Part shown: in pieces, positions 7,614-16,075 of the stretch
Numbering within the stretch: position 1 is the first letter of the stretch
Layout: each line of letters starts with the position of its first letter
DNA from: an uncultured Lachnospiraceae bacterium
GTDB taxonomy: Bacteria; Bacillota; Clostridia; Lachnospirales; Lachnospiraceae
DNA length: 53,607 bases
Reading direction: 5' to 3'
NCBI GenBank assembly: GCA_910577445.1
Contig: CAJTMZ010000008.1
Span: 4,932 to 58,538, forward strand
Notes under the pieces: model-generated
The model's input: only the letters and a program-made list of their open reading frames with translations
What the model was told of the DNA's origin: nothing
Databases searched by the model: none
Position numbers and translations under genes: made by a program

Positions 7614-8972
7614 TCAGGAATCCCATCTTTGACAAAATAAAGTTTCTGTTTTTTTATCGTCCTTTTTATAACGGAATCTGAGGCATATCTGGAATTGTTC
7701 CCTGTCTTGAGCCACCTCACAAATACCTCCCATTTCTTCCATCATCATTTTAACATTTCTTATCCCAATGCTGTAACTGTCTATATTGTTGTTTTTCTGG
7801 CCGCAGGTATTTTCAAAAGTAATCCACATCTCATCCATATAATACTCATCCCACACAAGAACAAGCGCCTGCGTATCTGCATACTTCAGAATATTGGAAG
7901 AAATATTATCCAATATCCTTGTCAGATATTCACCATAGATAAAAACATCCCCGTCTTCCCACCGCAGATTCTCCTTTACCTTTAAGCCCTGTTCTTCCAG
8001 ATAACTGCACATATCTGATAATTCATCGTACAATCCGCTGTGAAGCGGCACATACCCCGCCGGTATATATTTTTCTTCCGTACTGTGAACCGGATAAGCG
8101 AGCAACCTGTCCGACAAATCTTTTAAATGCTCAATTTTTTTGATTATCTTATGTAAATACTTCTGCCTGTTTTCTTCCTCTCCATATTTCCCGTTCAGCA
8201 GAATTTCGGCATATAACAATACTGATGTAAGCGGTGTACGCAGGTCATGGGAAATTTCTGTTACCATTTCCTGATTTGCTCTTGTCAGACACTCGACTTC
8301 TTCTATCTGTTTTTTAAACGAGACTCTCATGGAATTTAATCCTACTGCCAAATCTGAAATCTCATCATTTCCCTGCACAAACACTTCATAACCCAAATTT
8401 CCTCCTTCAAGAATTTCAATATCCCGGCTCAACTGATTTAGGTAAAGAATCTTCCTGCGGACTCCTAACAAAGTAAGCACAAAGAAAAAAAGGAAAGATA
8501 CTATAATAGAAAATATCAGTGCAACCATATAGGCATTAAACGAATACATTCCGATAATGAACACCTGCACGGTTTCATCCCCAAGTTCAATATCATAATA
8601 GCTGTCCGATGGATATGATGGAAAATCATAATCATTCGCCTGTTCTTCGTCCATTGCAAAGTCCGAAGAATAAATCCACTCATCATCCTTTTTTATCTGT
8701 ATATAAATAAGCCTGTGATTATTCATCCACTCATCCAGTTTCCACAAATCTATTGTAGATATCCCCTGTTCGGTTATATAATTCTGTAACAGTGAAATAT
8801 ATTTTTCATTATATTTCTGTACGCTATTCCTGTTCTGGTAGTATCTGTCAATCTGCTGCTCTATCACAAACCTGCTGCCCACAAAGAATAGCAGGCTGAG
8901 CATCCCTGCCAGAAAAAGCAAAAGAAACAATTCCAGATAAAGGGACATCCTCTTCTCACTTTTCACCTTCAA
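7614..8972 (-). CDS. Membrane sensor histidine kinase (HAMP-HisKA)
   Basis: 452 residues. Two membrane segments (~11-33 and ~147-170) enclose a ~110-residue extracellular domain. A HAMP region follows (GGNLGYEVFVQGNDEISDLAVGL in part, ~190-215). The phospho-acceptor is His242 in EISHDLRTPLTS. The ATPase domain has an N-box (NISSNILKYADT) and a late glycine box (YSIGIRNVKMMM), but the usual DxGxG box is degenerate. The TTG start has AAAGGGG seven bases before it and overlaps the regulator's stop by 17 bases. Its partner is the adjacent OmpR-type regulator. The likely targets, judged by shared operator repeats, are this operon and the phospholipid operon. The signal is unknown. Confidence 0.88.
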   Translation of the reverse strand: MKVKSEKRMSLYLELFLLLFLAGMLSLLFFVGSRFVIEQQIDRYYQNRNSVQKYNEKYISLLQNYITEQGISTIDLWKLDEWMNNHRLIYIQIKKDDEWIYSSDFAMDEEQANDYDFPSYPSDSYYDIELGDETVQVFIIGMYSFNAYMVALIFSIIVSFLFFFVLTLLGVRRKILYLNQLSRDIEILEGGNLGYEVFVQGNDEISDLAVGLNSMRVSFKKQIEEVECLTRANQEMVTEISHDLRTPLTSVLLYAEILLNGKYGEEENRQKYLHKIIKKIEHLKDLSDRLLAYPVHSTEEKYIPAGYVPLHSGLYDELSDMCSYLEEQGLKVKENLRWEDGDVFIYGEYLTRILDNISSNILKYADTQALVLVWDEYYMDEMWITFENTCGQKNNNIDSYSIGIRNVKMMMEEMGGICEVAQDREQFQICLRFRYKKDDKKTETLFCQRWDS

Positions 8973-9672
8973 AACGGTACCCCTTTCCCCAGACAGTCTT
9001 AATATAGACAGGTTCCTGACTGTTTGCTTCTATTTTAACCCGCAGTTTACGGATATGCACCATTACTGTTCCGTTACAGTTATAAAAATAAGGCTCATTC
9101 CAAATAGATTCATACAAGTTCTGGGCAGAAAAAATCTTCCCCTTATTCTGCATCATTATAAGAAGTATATGGTACTCTATATCAGTCAGTTCTACCGGGT
9201 TTCCATCCACAGTAACTTCATTAAAAATTGTATGTATCTGGATACCACCGCTTTGGATGTACTCCGGCCTTTCCTGCTTTTCCGGTTCATCATGTGAATT
9301 ACTGTAAACGGTATAGCGTCTGACCTGCGCCTTGACTCTGCCAAGAAGTTCCGCATAAGAAAATGGTTTTGGCAGATAATCGTCCCCACCCGCCATTAGC
9401 CCCAGCAGTTTGTCTGATTCCTGTGCTTTTGCTGTCAAAAATAGTATCGGAACAAAGGAATTTTTTCTTATTTCCTCACAAACCCTAATTCCTGACATCC
9501 CCGGCATCATAATGTCTAAAATGACCAGGCTAATGTCTTCAGACAATTTCCGCAGTCCAATTTCTCCATTCTCCGCCTCATCCACAAGGAATCCCTCACT
9601 CTCAAGCAGTATGCGAACCCCTTCCCTTATATCGGCATCGTCTTCAATGATAAGTATCTTAACCCCATTCAT
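8956..9672 (-). CDS. OmpR/PhoB-family response regulator
   Basis: 238 residues. The receiver domain (1-120) has the acidic pocket EDD at 10-12, phospho-acceptor Asp53 (LVILDIMMPGMSG), the TAK motif (FLTAKAQ) and KPF (YLPKPFSY). A winged-helix DNA-binding domain occupies ~140-238 (VELTDIEYHILLIMMQNKGKI in part; VWGKGYRFE). GGAGG precedes the ATG. It lies between a GNAT gene and its kinase and is probably autoregulated through the TTAAG array at 10361-10398. Proteins of this class bind tandem repeats about one helical turn apart, which fits both arrays. Confidence 0.92.
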   Translation of the reverse strand: MNGVKILIIEDDADIREGVRILLESEGFLVDEAENGEIGLRKLSEDISLVILDIMMPGMSGIRVCEEIRKNSFVPILFLTAKAQESDKLLGLMAGGDDYLPKPFSYAELLGRVKAQVRRYTVYSNSHDEPEKQERPEYIQSGGIQIHTIFNEVTVDGNPVELTDIEYHILLIMMQNKGKIFSAQNLYESIWNEPYFYNCNGTVMVHIRKLRVKIEANSQEPVYIKTVWGKGYRFEGEK

Positions 9673-9696
9673 TTTGCACCTCCAAGTTTTAATCTC

Positions 9697-10236
9697 TCAC
9701 TTCATTATTTTTTCAAATCGGAAAGTCTCATCACATCCAACAGAAAATTCACCCATTGCTTGTTCTAAGTTTCTATCAGGTTCAGGATAGTATTTATTCC
9801 AGAACTCTACAATTTTAAAACCGCATTTATTCACATAAAAGTGGATATTGCGTATTTCAAAATATGGCGTTACTGTTTCCCACACCTTTGTGTCGGGATA
9901 TCTTTCCTCAATGGCTTTCCATGCAGCCAGTCCGAATCCTTTGCTTTGATATTCCGGAGATACAAAAAAGAAATCCAATGAATTAAATTGTGTTTCCGGA
10001 TGGATGCCAAGCACAACACCCCCAACTTTTTTAATACCTTGTAAAATATGATAAACTTCTGTCCCGGAGGCATGGAAGATTTCTTCCAGCTCCTTATCTG
10101 TCGGAATTGGTTCATCCTGTTCTCCAAACTGCTCCACAAACGCAATCCCAAATGCTTCCTGTATCTTCTTTTTCAATTCTGGTAAATCCGCTTTTTCAAC
10201 CGGTTCCAATGTAATCACTAAATTCGCATTTCGCAT
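9697..10236 (-). CDS. GNAT-family N-acetyltransferase
   Basis: 179 residues. It has the acetyl-CoA-binding motif A in a GNAT fold (FFFVSPEYQSKGFGLAAWKAIE) and the late beta-strand region NIHFYVNKCGFKIVEFWNK. GNAT enzymes transfer an acetyl group from acetyl-CoA to an amine; the substrate here cannot be told. No membrane segment. AAGGAGG precedes the ATG. It is the first gene of the operon with the regulator and kinase, 24 bases upstream of the regulator, and its promoter has the same TTAAG half-site array as the phospholipid operon. An envelope- or peptide-modifying role would fit that context but is speculative. Confidence 0.85.
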   Translation of the reverse strand: MRNANLVITLEPVEKADLPELKKKIQEAFGIAFVEQFGEQDEPIPTDKELEEIFHASGTEVYHILQGIKKVGGVVLGIHPETQFNSLDFFFVSPEYQSKGFGLAAWKAIEERYPDTKVWETVTPYFEIRNIHFYVNKCGFKIVEFWNKYYPEPDRNLEQAMGEFSVGCDETFRFEKIMK

Positions 10237-10344
10237 ATCTGATTAGCCTCCTTCTTCAAACTCATTTTAACACCTTTATAACCATTCTACTTTCCAAAGC
10301 CCGAAGACTTTGTGCGTTTCTCTCAATTCAATGCTTTCACATTA

Positions 10345-10398
10345 ATTGTAAAAGGTATTTCTTAATCATTCATAAATCTGTTTCTTAAAAATTCTTAA
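10345..10398 (-). promoter_or_regulatory. Promoter with TTAAG half-sites for the GNAT-regulator-kinase operon
   Basis: On the minus strand TTAAG starts at 10398, 10388 and 10365, with a degenerate TTATG at 10375 (spacing 10, 13, 10). The last TTAAG begins 15 bases before a -10 TACAAT (10350-10345), exactly as at the phospholipid promoter. The sequence TTAAGAA-N8-TAnAnT is common to both. This implies positive autoregulation with a ~100-base leader. Confidence 0.65.
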
Positions 10399-10492
10399 CA
10401 TGAAAATGAGTCCGATGCTTTCTTTTTCATCAAATGTACTTTCAACATTCGTTACCGGCAATTTCTCATATCCACACTTAATAAATTCCATA

Positions 10493-10521
10493 ATGACAGC
10501 CCTGTAAATATCTGCTATAAT
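10493..10521 (+). promoter_or_regulatory. Sigma-A-type promoter of mscL
   Basis: ATGACA (10493-10498), 17-base spacer, TATAAT (10516-10521), about 44 bases before the mscL start. The near-consensus match suggests constitutive expression. The rest of the 10,237-10,564 gap holds the divergent TTAAG-array promoter. Confidence 0.7.
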
Positions 10522-10564
10522 TTGAGAAACCGTCAAAATGAAAATTACAAAAGAGGACATTCAA

Positions 10565-11017
10565 ATGAAAAAGTTTTGGGAAGAATTCAAAAAATTCGCA
10601 TTAAAAGGAAATATGATTGATTTAGCCGTAGGTATGATAATCGGAAGCGCCTTTACCGGCATTGTAGGCTCTCTGGTAAATGACATTTTCATGCCTTTAC
10701 TCAGCATATTTACCGGCAAAATTAATTTTGATAAGCTGATGTTTGTTCTGGGAAGCGGAGATAACGCCGCCACAATCAATTACGGAACATTTCTGACTCA
10801 TGTAGTCAATTTTCTCGTTGTCAGTTTTGTGATATTCCTTCTGGTTCGTCAGATTAATAAACTTCAGAATATGCACACAAAAGAGGAAGTGAAGGAAGAG
10901 ACGGAAAAAGAGTGTCCTTTCTGCAAAACCAAAATTTCCATCCATGCCATACGCTGTCCTCATTGTACGTCAGTCCTGGAGGATGCCGGAGCGGCTTTGG
11001 AAAATATGGAAAAATAA
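10565..11017 (+). CDS. mscL: Large-conductance mechanosensitive channel with C-terminal zinc ribbon
   Basis: 150 residues. Opens a wide non-selective pore under membrane tension and so protects against hypo-osmotic shock. The MscL signature is at the N-terminus (MKKFWEEFKKFALKGNMIDL, AVGMIIGSAFTGIVGSLVND), with two membrane helices at ~16-45 and ~75-98. After a charged linker, a zinc ribbon (Cys117, Cys120, Cys131, Cys134; CPFC and CPHC) replaces the usual simple helical bundle. Such ribbons occur in some Firmicute MscL proteins. AAGAGGA precedes the ATG at 10565; an upstream in-frame ATG lacks a site. It is divergent from the GNAT/two-component operon, which fits an envelope-stress neighbourhood. 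Confidence 0.93.
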   Translation: MKKFWEEFKKFALKGNMIDLAVGMIIGSAFTGIVGSLVNDIFMPLLSIFTGKINFDKLMFVLGSGDNAATINYGTFLTHVVNFLVVSFVIFLLVRQINKLQNMHTKEEVKEETEKECPFCKTKISIHAIRCPHCTSVLEDAGAALENMEK

Positions 11018-11091
11018 TTCTTTTCCGGTTCGTTCCTGCAATCCGGTACTTTATTCCTGAAAAATGCGGCCTGTAACCGTACTTCCGCCGC

Positions 11092-11117
11092 CCTGTGGCT
11101 GCCACAGGTAAGTTTTT
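11092..11117 (+). terminator. Probable mscL terminator
   Basis: CCTGTGGC-T-GCCACAGG (11092-11108) is an 8-bp inverted repeat followed after four bases by TTTTT. It lies 75 bases after mscL. Nothing else stands out in 11,018-11,286. Confidence 0.5.
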
Positions 11118-11286
11118 GCGGCTTTAAGCAGTAATGAAATTTTCCAAATCAGGCCTGACCATAAACATTATTTAATAACCGCTAAATAACCTGAAACGAT
11201 AACGCAGACATTAAGACCTTATCCTGTATATTGTCAAAAGCCGCGCGCTTATTATCTGCTTAAAGTCCCGGGATGGAACTTTCCCG

Positions 11287-11799
11287 TTATATCTCAATCT
11301 CCATAGTCTCCGTATTATTCAGGACATCCAGCGCCGTCTGCGCTCTGGCAAGTTCATCGGTTACTGCCATGTAATCCTCTTCCACGGTTTTAATGTCGTA
11401 GTTGGCATATCTGTAGTCAATGATATTGTTGTTGCGCCCAAAAGTATTTGCCGCCTCTCGCTGTTTGGGAAGGCGGTTCTTCATCTGTCCCAGCTTCTGC
11501 TTCTTTGCCGTAAGCTGCGGGATATAGACCAGCATCTGGTCGATTGACATGGCAAACCCCGAAACCGTATGCTGCAGATTAAAGCCGTTAATGGCATGCT
11601 TCACTATACGGATTTTTTCATCCAGCTCATCCAGTGCCCGCAGTGTGTCCTTATAATCATATTCCGGCCTCACCGATTCCACTTCTTCTCCCATGGCCGC
11701 AAGAAAAGTACTGCTTCTATGTTCCTTTTCCAGCAAAGCGTCCCTCTCCTCATTCAGTTTCCTCAACAGTTTATTCGCTTCCGATGACGTGTATTTCAT
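11287..11799 (-). CDS. Uncharacterised coiled-coil protein (possibly DIP1984/septicolysin-like)
   Basis: 170 residues, hydrophilic and mostly helical with heptad-like patterns (ANKLLRKLNEERDALLEKE, residues ~8-26; DELDEKIRIVKHAINGFNLQ, ~57-76). No signal peptide, membrane segment or catalytic motif. The order of a Glu-rich N-terminal helix followed by LDEKI...INxxN recalls the DIP1984/septicolysin family, but the match is only by eye and I would not name a function. GGGAGGG precedes the ATG. It stands alone: the next gene on the same strand (MATE exporter) ends 0.1 kb away in the other direction of the map and is not obviously co-transcribed. Confidence 0.7.
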   Translation of the reverse strand: MKYTSSEANKLLRKLNEERDALLEKEHRSSTFLAAMGEEVESVRPEYDYKDTLRALDELDEKIRIVKHAINGFNLQHTVSGFAMSIDQMLVYIPQLTAKKQKLGQMKNRLPKQREAANTFGRNNNIIDYRYANYDIKTVEEDYMAVTDELARAQTALDVLNNTETMEIEI

Positions 11800-11907
11800 G
11801 GTTTCCCTCCCTTAATTTCTCCATAATAATATTTATTGTAGCATCTGACCATTAAGTTGTCATTGGATGGATAATCCAAAGGCCTGCCAAAAATGCCCCA
11901 TATATTC

Positions 11908-13293
11908 TTAAGTCTTTTCAAACGCCCGCTGCCAGTCCAGCTTAAGCAGCGCAATCAGAAAGACAACCGAACTTAAAGACCAGGTCAGCGGGTAGGCCCA
12001 GGAAATTGTCTGGAACACCGGAAACGCCTTAACCGCCAGCGTCACATAGACGATACGCACGCCGCACCAGAAAAGCAGCATCGTTACCATCGGTATAAAT
12101 GCTTTCCCGCAGCCCCGCATGACGCCCGCCGCGCAATGGGAAAAGGCAAGAAGGAAAAAGAAAGGGGCCACCACCCTTGAATGGATGATGCCGTATTTTA
12201 CCGCCTCCTCCGAGTCCACAAAAAACCTGAGGGCGTAGGACGCCCAGACATAGAAAATAACGCCAATCAGTTCCGCAAGCACCATACCGGAGCAAATCCC
12301 GAATGCCGCTCCCTTCTTCGCCCGCCCGTACTCTCTCGCTCCCAGATTCTGGCTGATAAAAGTGGGCAGCACCATGGACATGCTCATAATCGGCAAAAAC
12401 ACGAAGCCCTCTATCTTCGCGTAAGCCCCCTGCCCGGAAATCGCATAGGCCCCGAAGGCGTTGATATTGCTCTGTATCACGATATTTCCCACACTGATTA
12501 CCGCATTCTGGATACCTGTCGGCAGTCCCTGAGCAAGCACTTCCATCATAATGTCTCTATCGAAATGTAATTTCCTAAAATCCAGCCGGAAAGTCTCATT
12601 TTTCTCCCGGCACATCCGCATCAGGCATAAAACAACGCTGAGTCCCTGGGCAAGCACCGTGGCCATGGCAGCGCCGCTTACTCCCCAGTGAAAGCCCGCC
12701 ACAAAGAGCAAATCCAGCGCTACATTCACAAGCGACGACAAAATCAGATAATAAAGGGGGCGCAGACTGTCCCCCAGCGCCCGCATAATCGACATACAGA
12801 TATTGTAGAGAATTACCGTAAAAACTCCTCCGAAATAAATGCGGAAGTAAACCAGCGAATGCGGCATGACGGAAGCCGGCGTTTTCATAAGCTGCAGAAG
12901 TCCCGGAATCAGCAAAAGCCCGGCCACCGTTGCCAGTATGGAGGCCAGAATCCCAAACAGGAAATTGGCATGGATTGCTTTCTGCACCATCTTATCGTCC
13001 TTCGCCCCGAAATACCGGGAGATGATAACCCCTCCGCCAATGGCAATTCCGTTGAAAAAGCCGATAATCAGAAACGTAAGGCTCCCGCCGGAGCTGACCG
13101 CCGCAAAGGCGTCGTTATCCGCAAAATTTCCCACCACCCAGGCGTCGGCCATATTGTAAAACTGCTGCAGCAACTGTCCCAGAAAAAGGGGAAGCGCAAA
13201 CTGAATAATCCCTTTGACGATAGACCCCTTTGTCAAATCCACATTCTGCGCATGCCTGTTATGTAAATGAAAATGTACTCCCTTTGTCCTCAT
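11908..13293 (-). CDS. MATE family efflux transporter
   Basis: About 461 residues with roughly twelve hydrophobic segments. The N-terminal signature (KGIIQFALPLFLGQLLQQFYNMADAWVVG in part) and the second-half repeat (GLPTGIQNAVISVGNIVIQ; QNLGAREYGRAKKGAAFG) are typical of the DinF/MepA-like branch of multidrug and toxic-compound exporters, which use a Na+ or H+ gradient. The ATG at 13293 follows AAGGAG by 11 bases; a GTG at 13302 is too close to that site. Substrates cannot be inferred. It is followed by no obvious partner gene and appears monocistronic. Confidence 0.92.
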   Translation of the reverse strand: MRTKGVHFHLHNRHAQNVDLTKGSIVKGIIQFALPLFLGQLLQQFYNMADAWVVGNFADNDAFAAVSSGGSLTFLIIGFFNGIAIGGGVIISRYFGAKDDKMVQKAIHANFLFGILASILATVAGLLLIPGLLQLMKTPASVMPHSLVYFRIYFGGVFTVILYNICMSIMRALGDSLRPLYYLILSSLVNVALDLLFVAGFHWGVSGAAMATVLAQGLSVVLCLMRMCREKNETFRLDFRKLHFDRDIMMEVLAQGLPTGIQNAVISVGNIVIQSNINAFGAYAISGQGAYAKIEGFVFLPIMSMSMVLPTFISQNLGAREYGRAKKGAAFGICSGMVLAELIGVIFYVWASYALRFFVDSEEAVKYGIIHSRVVAPFFFLLAFSHCAAGVMRGCGKAFIPMVTMLLFWCGVRIVYVTLAVKAFPVFQTISWAYPLTWSLSSVVFLIALLKLDWQRAFEKT

Positions 13294-13382
13294 CCGCCCC
13301 ACAGCTCCTTTTTTGCAGTTGTTTCCGTATAATCAGGATTTTATTATAAGTCGGGTAATTATGCAAGTGCGCATAGCGCAAA

Positions 13383-13413
13383 AGGAAGGTATGCTTTTAA
13401 CGCACACCTTCCT
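13383..13413 (-). terminator. Terminator of the GH105 transcript
   Basis: On the minus strand AGGAAGGTGTGC and GCATACCTTCCT pair with one mismatch around a 7-base loop and are followed by TTTTGC. It lies 50 bases after the GH105 stop. Confidence 0.7.
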
Positions 13414-13462
13414 GAAATCACAAAAACGGAACCATATTTGAAACCTCCGACGCTCAAAGCCT

Positions 13463-15625
13463 TCAAAAAGCTTCCGTAAGAGCCATCGTTTCAATTCCCG
13501 CCAGCAGCACAATCCCGATGCCGTGGGGGTCGTTTACAATCCACAGCAGTTCTTCCTTATAATATTCCGGCGTAAACGAATAGGAAGAACCACGGCATAT
13601 GCCATATACGTTGCCGCCACGGTCAACACTCCGGCTGATTATCCCATGCCATCCCCTGCGCACGGCTTCCAGCGCATCGCCGCGCTGATTTTCGGCCAGC
13701 CATCCGAAACGCAGCCCTCTGCACAGGCCGTAGACGAACATGGAAGTGCAGGAGGTTTCCTCATAAGAATCAGGATGCGTCAAAAGCTGGTGCCACATGC
13801 CGCTTTTTCCCTGCAGCCTCATATAGCCCTCCGCCAGCTCCTGATAAAAACGAATCAGGAACGGATAATCCTTATGCGTTTCGGGCATCACCTCCAAAAG
13901 CTCCGTCAGCGAAAAGAAACACCAACCGTTTCCCCGCCCCCAGGGCATACCGGTAGCGGTATCCATCATAAAATCATACACATGGGATAAAATCTGCTTT
14001 TCCGGCATGTAAAGATAATCTTTAAACCGGCGGAACTGCCTCGCGGCGTCGTCAAGATAATCCCCATTTCCTGTCCGCAAATAATATCTGCATAAAAAAG
14101 GCACGCTCATATACAAATCGTCGGCCCACATTGTGGCGTCGGGAAATCCTTTGGGACCGATTCTGAAAAATCCCCCGCCCTCGCATCTGGACTGTTTTTT
14201 CTCCATGTGCTCCGCAATGGCGTCGGCTATCCGTCCGGCGGGCGCCTCCACCTCCGAATCCTTCAGCTCCAGCATGGCGCTTCCGAAAGAACCGCAGTCG
14301 TCCAGCGTGGAAATCCTGGCCAACTGGTTGTTGACCTCCGGAAAGCCATATTGCTTTTTATCCCATAAGCTGTACTCGTACAGACGGATGCACTCCTGCA
14401 TATGGGCCTTTACATACCCCAGCATTTCCTGATTGTCCAGACAGCGGGCCAGCCTTGTCAGGCCGTAAAGTGTTACTCCAAGCGGATAATTCCATTTTCC
14501 GAAAGCGGTATTTTCCAGCGCCGGCCGGATGACTACGCCGGGCGCGTCCGCACGCCAGTAACGCTTCTCTTCTCCAAACAGGCCGTAGAGGGTAGGCTGT
14601 TTTTCCACTTCCTCCTGTTTGTCTGCAAAAGGGCCCAGATACAGCCAGGGGCCACGGATACCGGAAACCGCGTGCGGGAGCGTAAGCGTAATCTTTCCGC
14701 CGCCCTCGTCCGTTCCTCTTATGGCAATCTTCCAGCCGGCCTTTGTCTCTCCCCGGCCTCTCACCAGAATCTCGTGCTTTCCCGCCTTTAGTCTGACTTC
14801 CTCGCTCTGTTCTCCCTCCTGTTTTTTCTCCGCCAGTTTTTCACCGTCAATAAAAAGGGCCGTATCGCCGCAGCTATCTATGGCAATGGTTACGGTGTCC
14901 GGCCTCTTAAGTGAAAACGCGCTCCATCCGTACAGGTACTTGCCCTTCCCATCCTCTCCATAGATTTTCCCGGCAATGTTTTCTTCTTCCCCGCGGCAAT
15001 CTTCGGGAAGCCATTTTGCCTTTTCCAGATTCTCCAAATCCCGGCCGGCCTCTTTTTCATCCATGGCCTCCGTATAGGCAAACCCCAGCTTTCCCTCCTG
15101 TTCCCTGCAGGGATTTAAAAAGGTAATCCACGCCCATCCGGCGTCCTGCACTCCGAAAACGCAGCCGAATCCTCCGGTCGTCTTTTTCAGGCGAAGGACA
15201 ACCTCGTTCCAGCCTGCCCGGCAGAAAAATTCCAGCCGGTGGGGCGCCTCGCGCCTGCTTTCGTCCCTGACGCCGGAGCAGAACACTTCCTTATTGTTTA
15301 ACCAAATCCTGGCCGGCCCGAAGCATTTCATGGAAAAGACATGCACGCCCTCCGCCTCCCTGTAAAACTTTGCCCGTACAAAGGAAATCTGCCCTGTTTT
15401 GCTCTCCGGCAGGAATCTGTTTAAGTCCATATCAAACCGTCCCTCTTCGTTGCAGAGGATTCCCTTTTTGTAAAAACCCCGGAAACGGACCGGCAGGGGC
15501 GGATTTTTCCCCATATAATTTCCCGCGATGATTGACAAAATCCGTTCCGTCTGCTCTCCGCAGGCGTCGTATACGGACCTGTCCCCGTCAAAATACGGCG
15601 ATTTTTTTTCTGTGCTCATATACAT
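13463..15625 (-). CDS. GH105 unsaturated rhamnogalacturonyl hydrolase with N-terminal beta-sandwich extension
   Basis: About 720 residues with no signal peptide, so cytoplasmic. The C-terminal half (~375-720) is a GH88/GH105 alpha/alpha-barrel: PDATMWADDLYMSVPFL (with the catalytic Asp), PWGRGNGWCFFSLTEL, HQLLTHPDSYEETSCTSMF and SRSVDRGGNVYGICRGS. GH105 enzymes hydrate and cleave the unsaturated galacturonic acid left at the end of rhamnogalacturonan oligomers by lyases. The N-terminal ~370 residues look like beta-sandwich modules (FGPARIWLNNKEVFCSG; DTALFIDGEKLAEKK), absent from the short YteR type. AAAGGA nine bases upstream supports the ATG at 15625. It follows the permease remnant by 6 bases, so the original operon supplied uptake of its substrate. 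Confidence 0.87.
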   Translation of the reverse strand: MYMSTEKKSPYFDGDRSVYDACGEQTERILSIIAGNYMGKNPPLPVRFRGFYKKGILCNEEGRFDMDLNRFLPESKTGQISFVRAKFYREAEGVHVFSMKCFGPARIWLNNKEVFCSGVRDESRREAPHRLEFFCRAGWNEVVLRLKKTTGGFGCVFGVQDAGWAWITFLNPCREQEGKLGFAYTEAMDEKEAGRDLENLEKAKWLPEDCRGEEENIAGKIYGEDGKGKYLYGWSAFSLKRPDTVTIAIDSCGDTALFIDGEKLAEKKQEGEQSEEVRLKAGKHEILVRGRGETKAGWKIAIRGTDEGGGKITLTLPHAVSGIRGPWLYLGPFADKQEEVEKQPTLYGLFGEEKRYWRADAPGVVIRPALENTAFGKWNYPLGVTLYGLTRLARCLDNQEMLGYVKAHMQECIRLYEYSLWDKKQYGFPEVNNQLARISTLDDCGSFGSAMLELKDSEVEAPAGRIADAIAEHMEKKQSRCEGGGFFRIGPKGFPDATMWADDLYMSVPFLCRYYLRTGNGDYLDDAARQFRRFKDYLYMPEKQILSHVYDFMMDTATGMPWGRGNGWCFFSLTELLEVMPETHKDYPFLIRFYQELAEGYMRLQGKSGMWHQLLTHPDSYEETSCTSMFVYGLCRGLRFGWLAENQRGDALEAVRRGWHGIISRSVDRGGNVYGICRGSSYSFTPEYYKEELLWIVNDPHGIGIVLLAGIETMALTEAF

Positions 15626-15631
15626 ATACAC

Positions 15632-16075
15632 CTATCCTTTCACTCCGGCGCTGGTAACGCCTTCCACAAAATATTTCTGCGCGCTGAAAAACAAAATGAT
15701 TCCGGGCAGCAGGGAAAGTACCGACATGGCAAGAACCTGATTCCAGTTTGAAGCCACCGTGGAATCCAGCGACATCCTAAGAGCCAGCACTATGGGATAT
15801 CTCTTCACGCTGTTGATATAAATCAGCGAATTAAAGAAGTCGTTCCACACCCAGATAAACTGAAAAATTGCCGCCGAAAACAGCGCCGGTTTGCAAAGCG
15901 GCAGCAATATCATATAGAATACCTGAAAAGTATTGCAGCCGTCAATGGTCGCGGCTTCGTCAAAATCACGGGGAATCCCGCGGAAAAACTGCACCATCAT
16001 ATAGATGAAAAAGGGCGTGCAGGCAAATATCGCCGGAACGATAAAGGGCAGATATGTGTTCAGCCACCCTGTAGC
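15632..16075 (-). pseudogene. 3' remnant of a carbohydrate ABC transporter permease (MalG/LplC type)
   Basis: About 147 C-terminal residues of a sugar permease. It keeps GWLNTYLPFIVPAIFACTPFF in part, the ATPase-contact EAA loop (IPRDFDEAATIDGCNTFQVFYMILLPL in pieces) and the family ending (YFVEGVTSAGVKG). The N-terminal ~140 residues with the first membrane helices are missing. Immediately upstream, at about 16061-16076, the sequence changes to the start of a response-regulator gene in another reading frame. The remnant has no start or ribosome-binding site of its own. No binding protein or second permease is adjacent, so transport by this locus must be lost. Confidence 0.85.
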
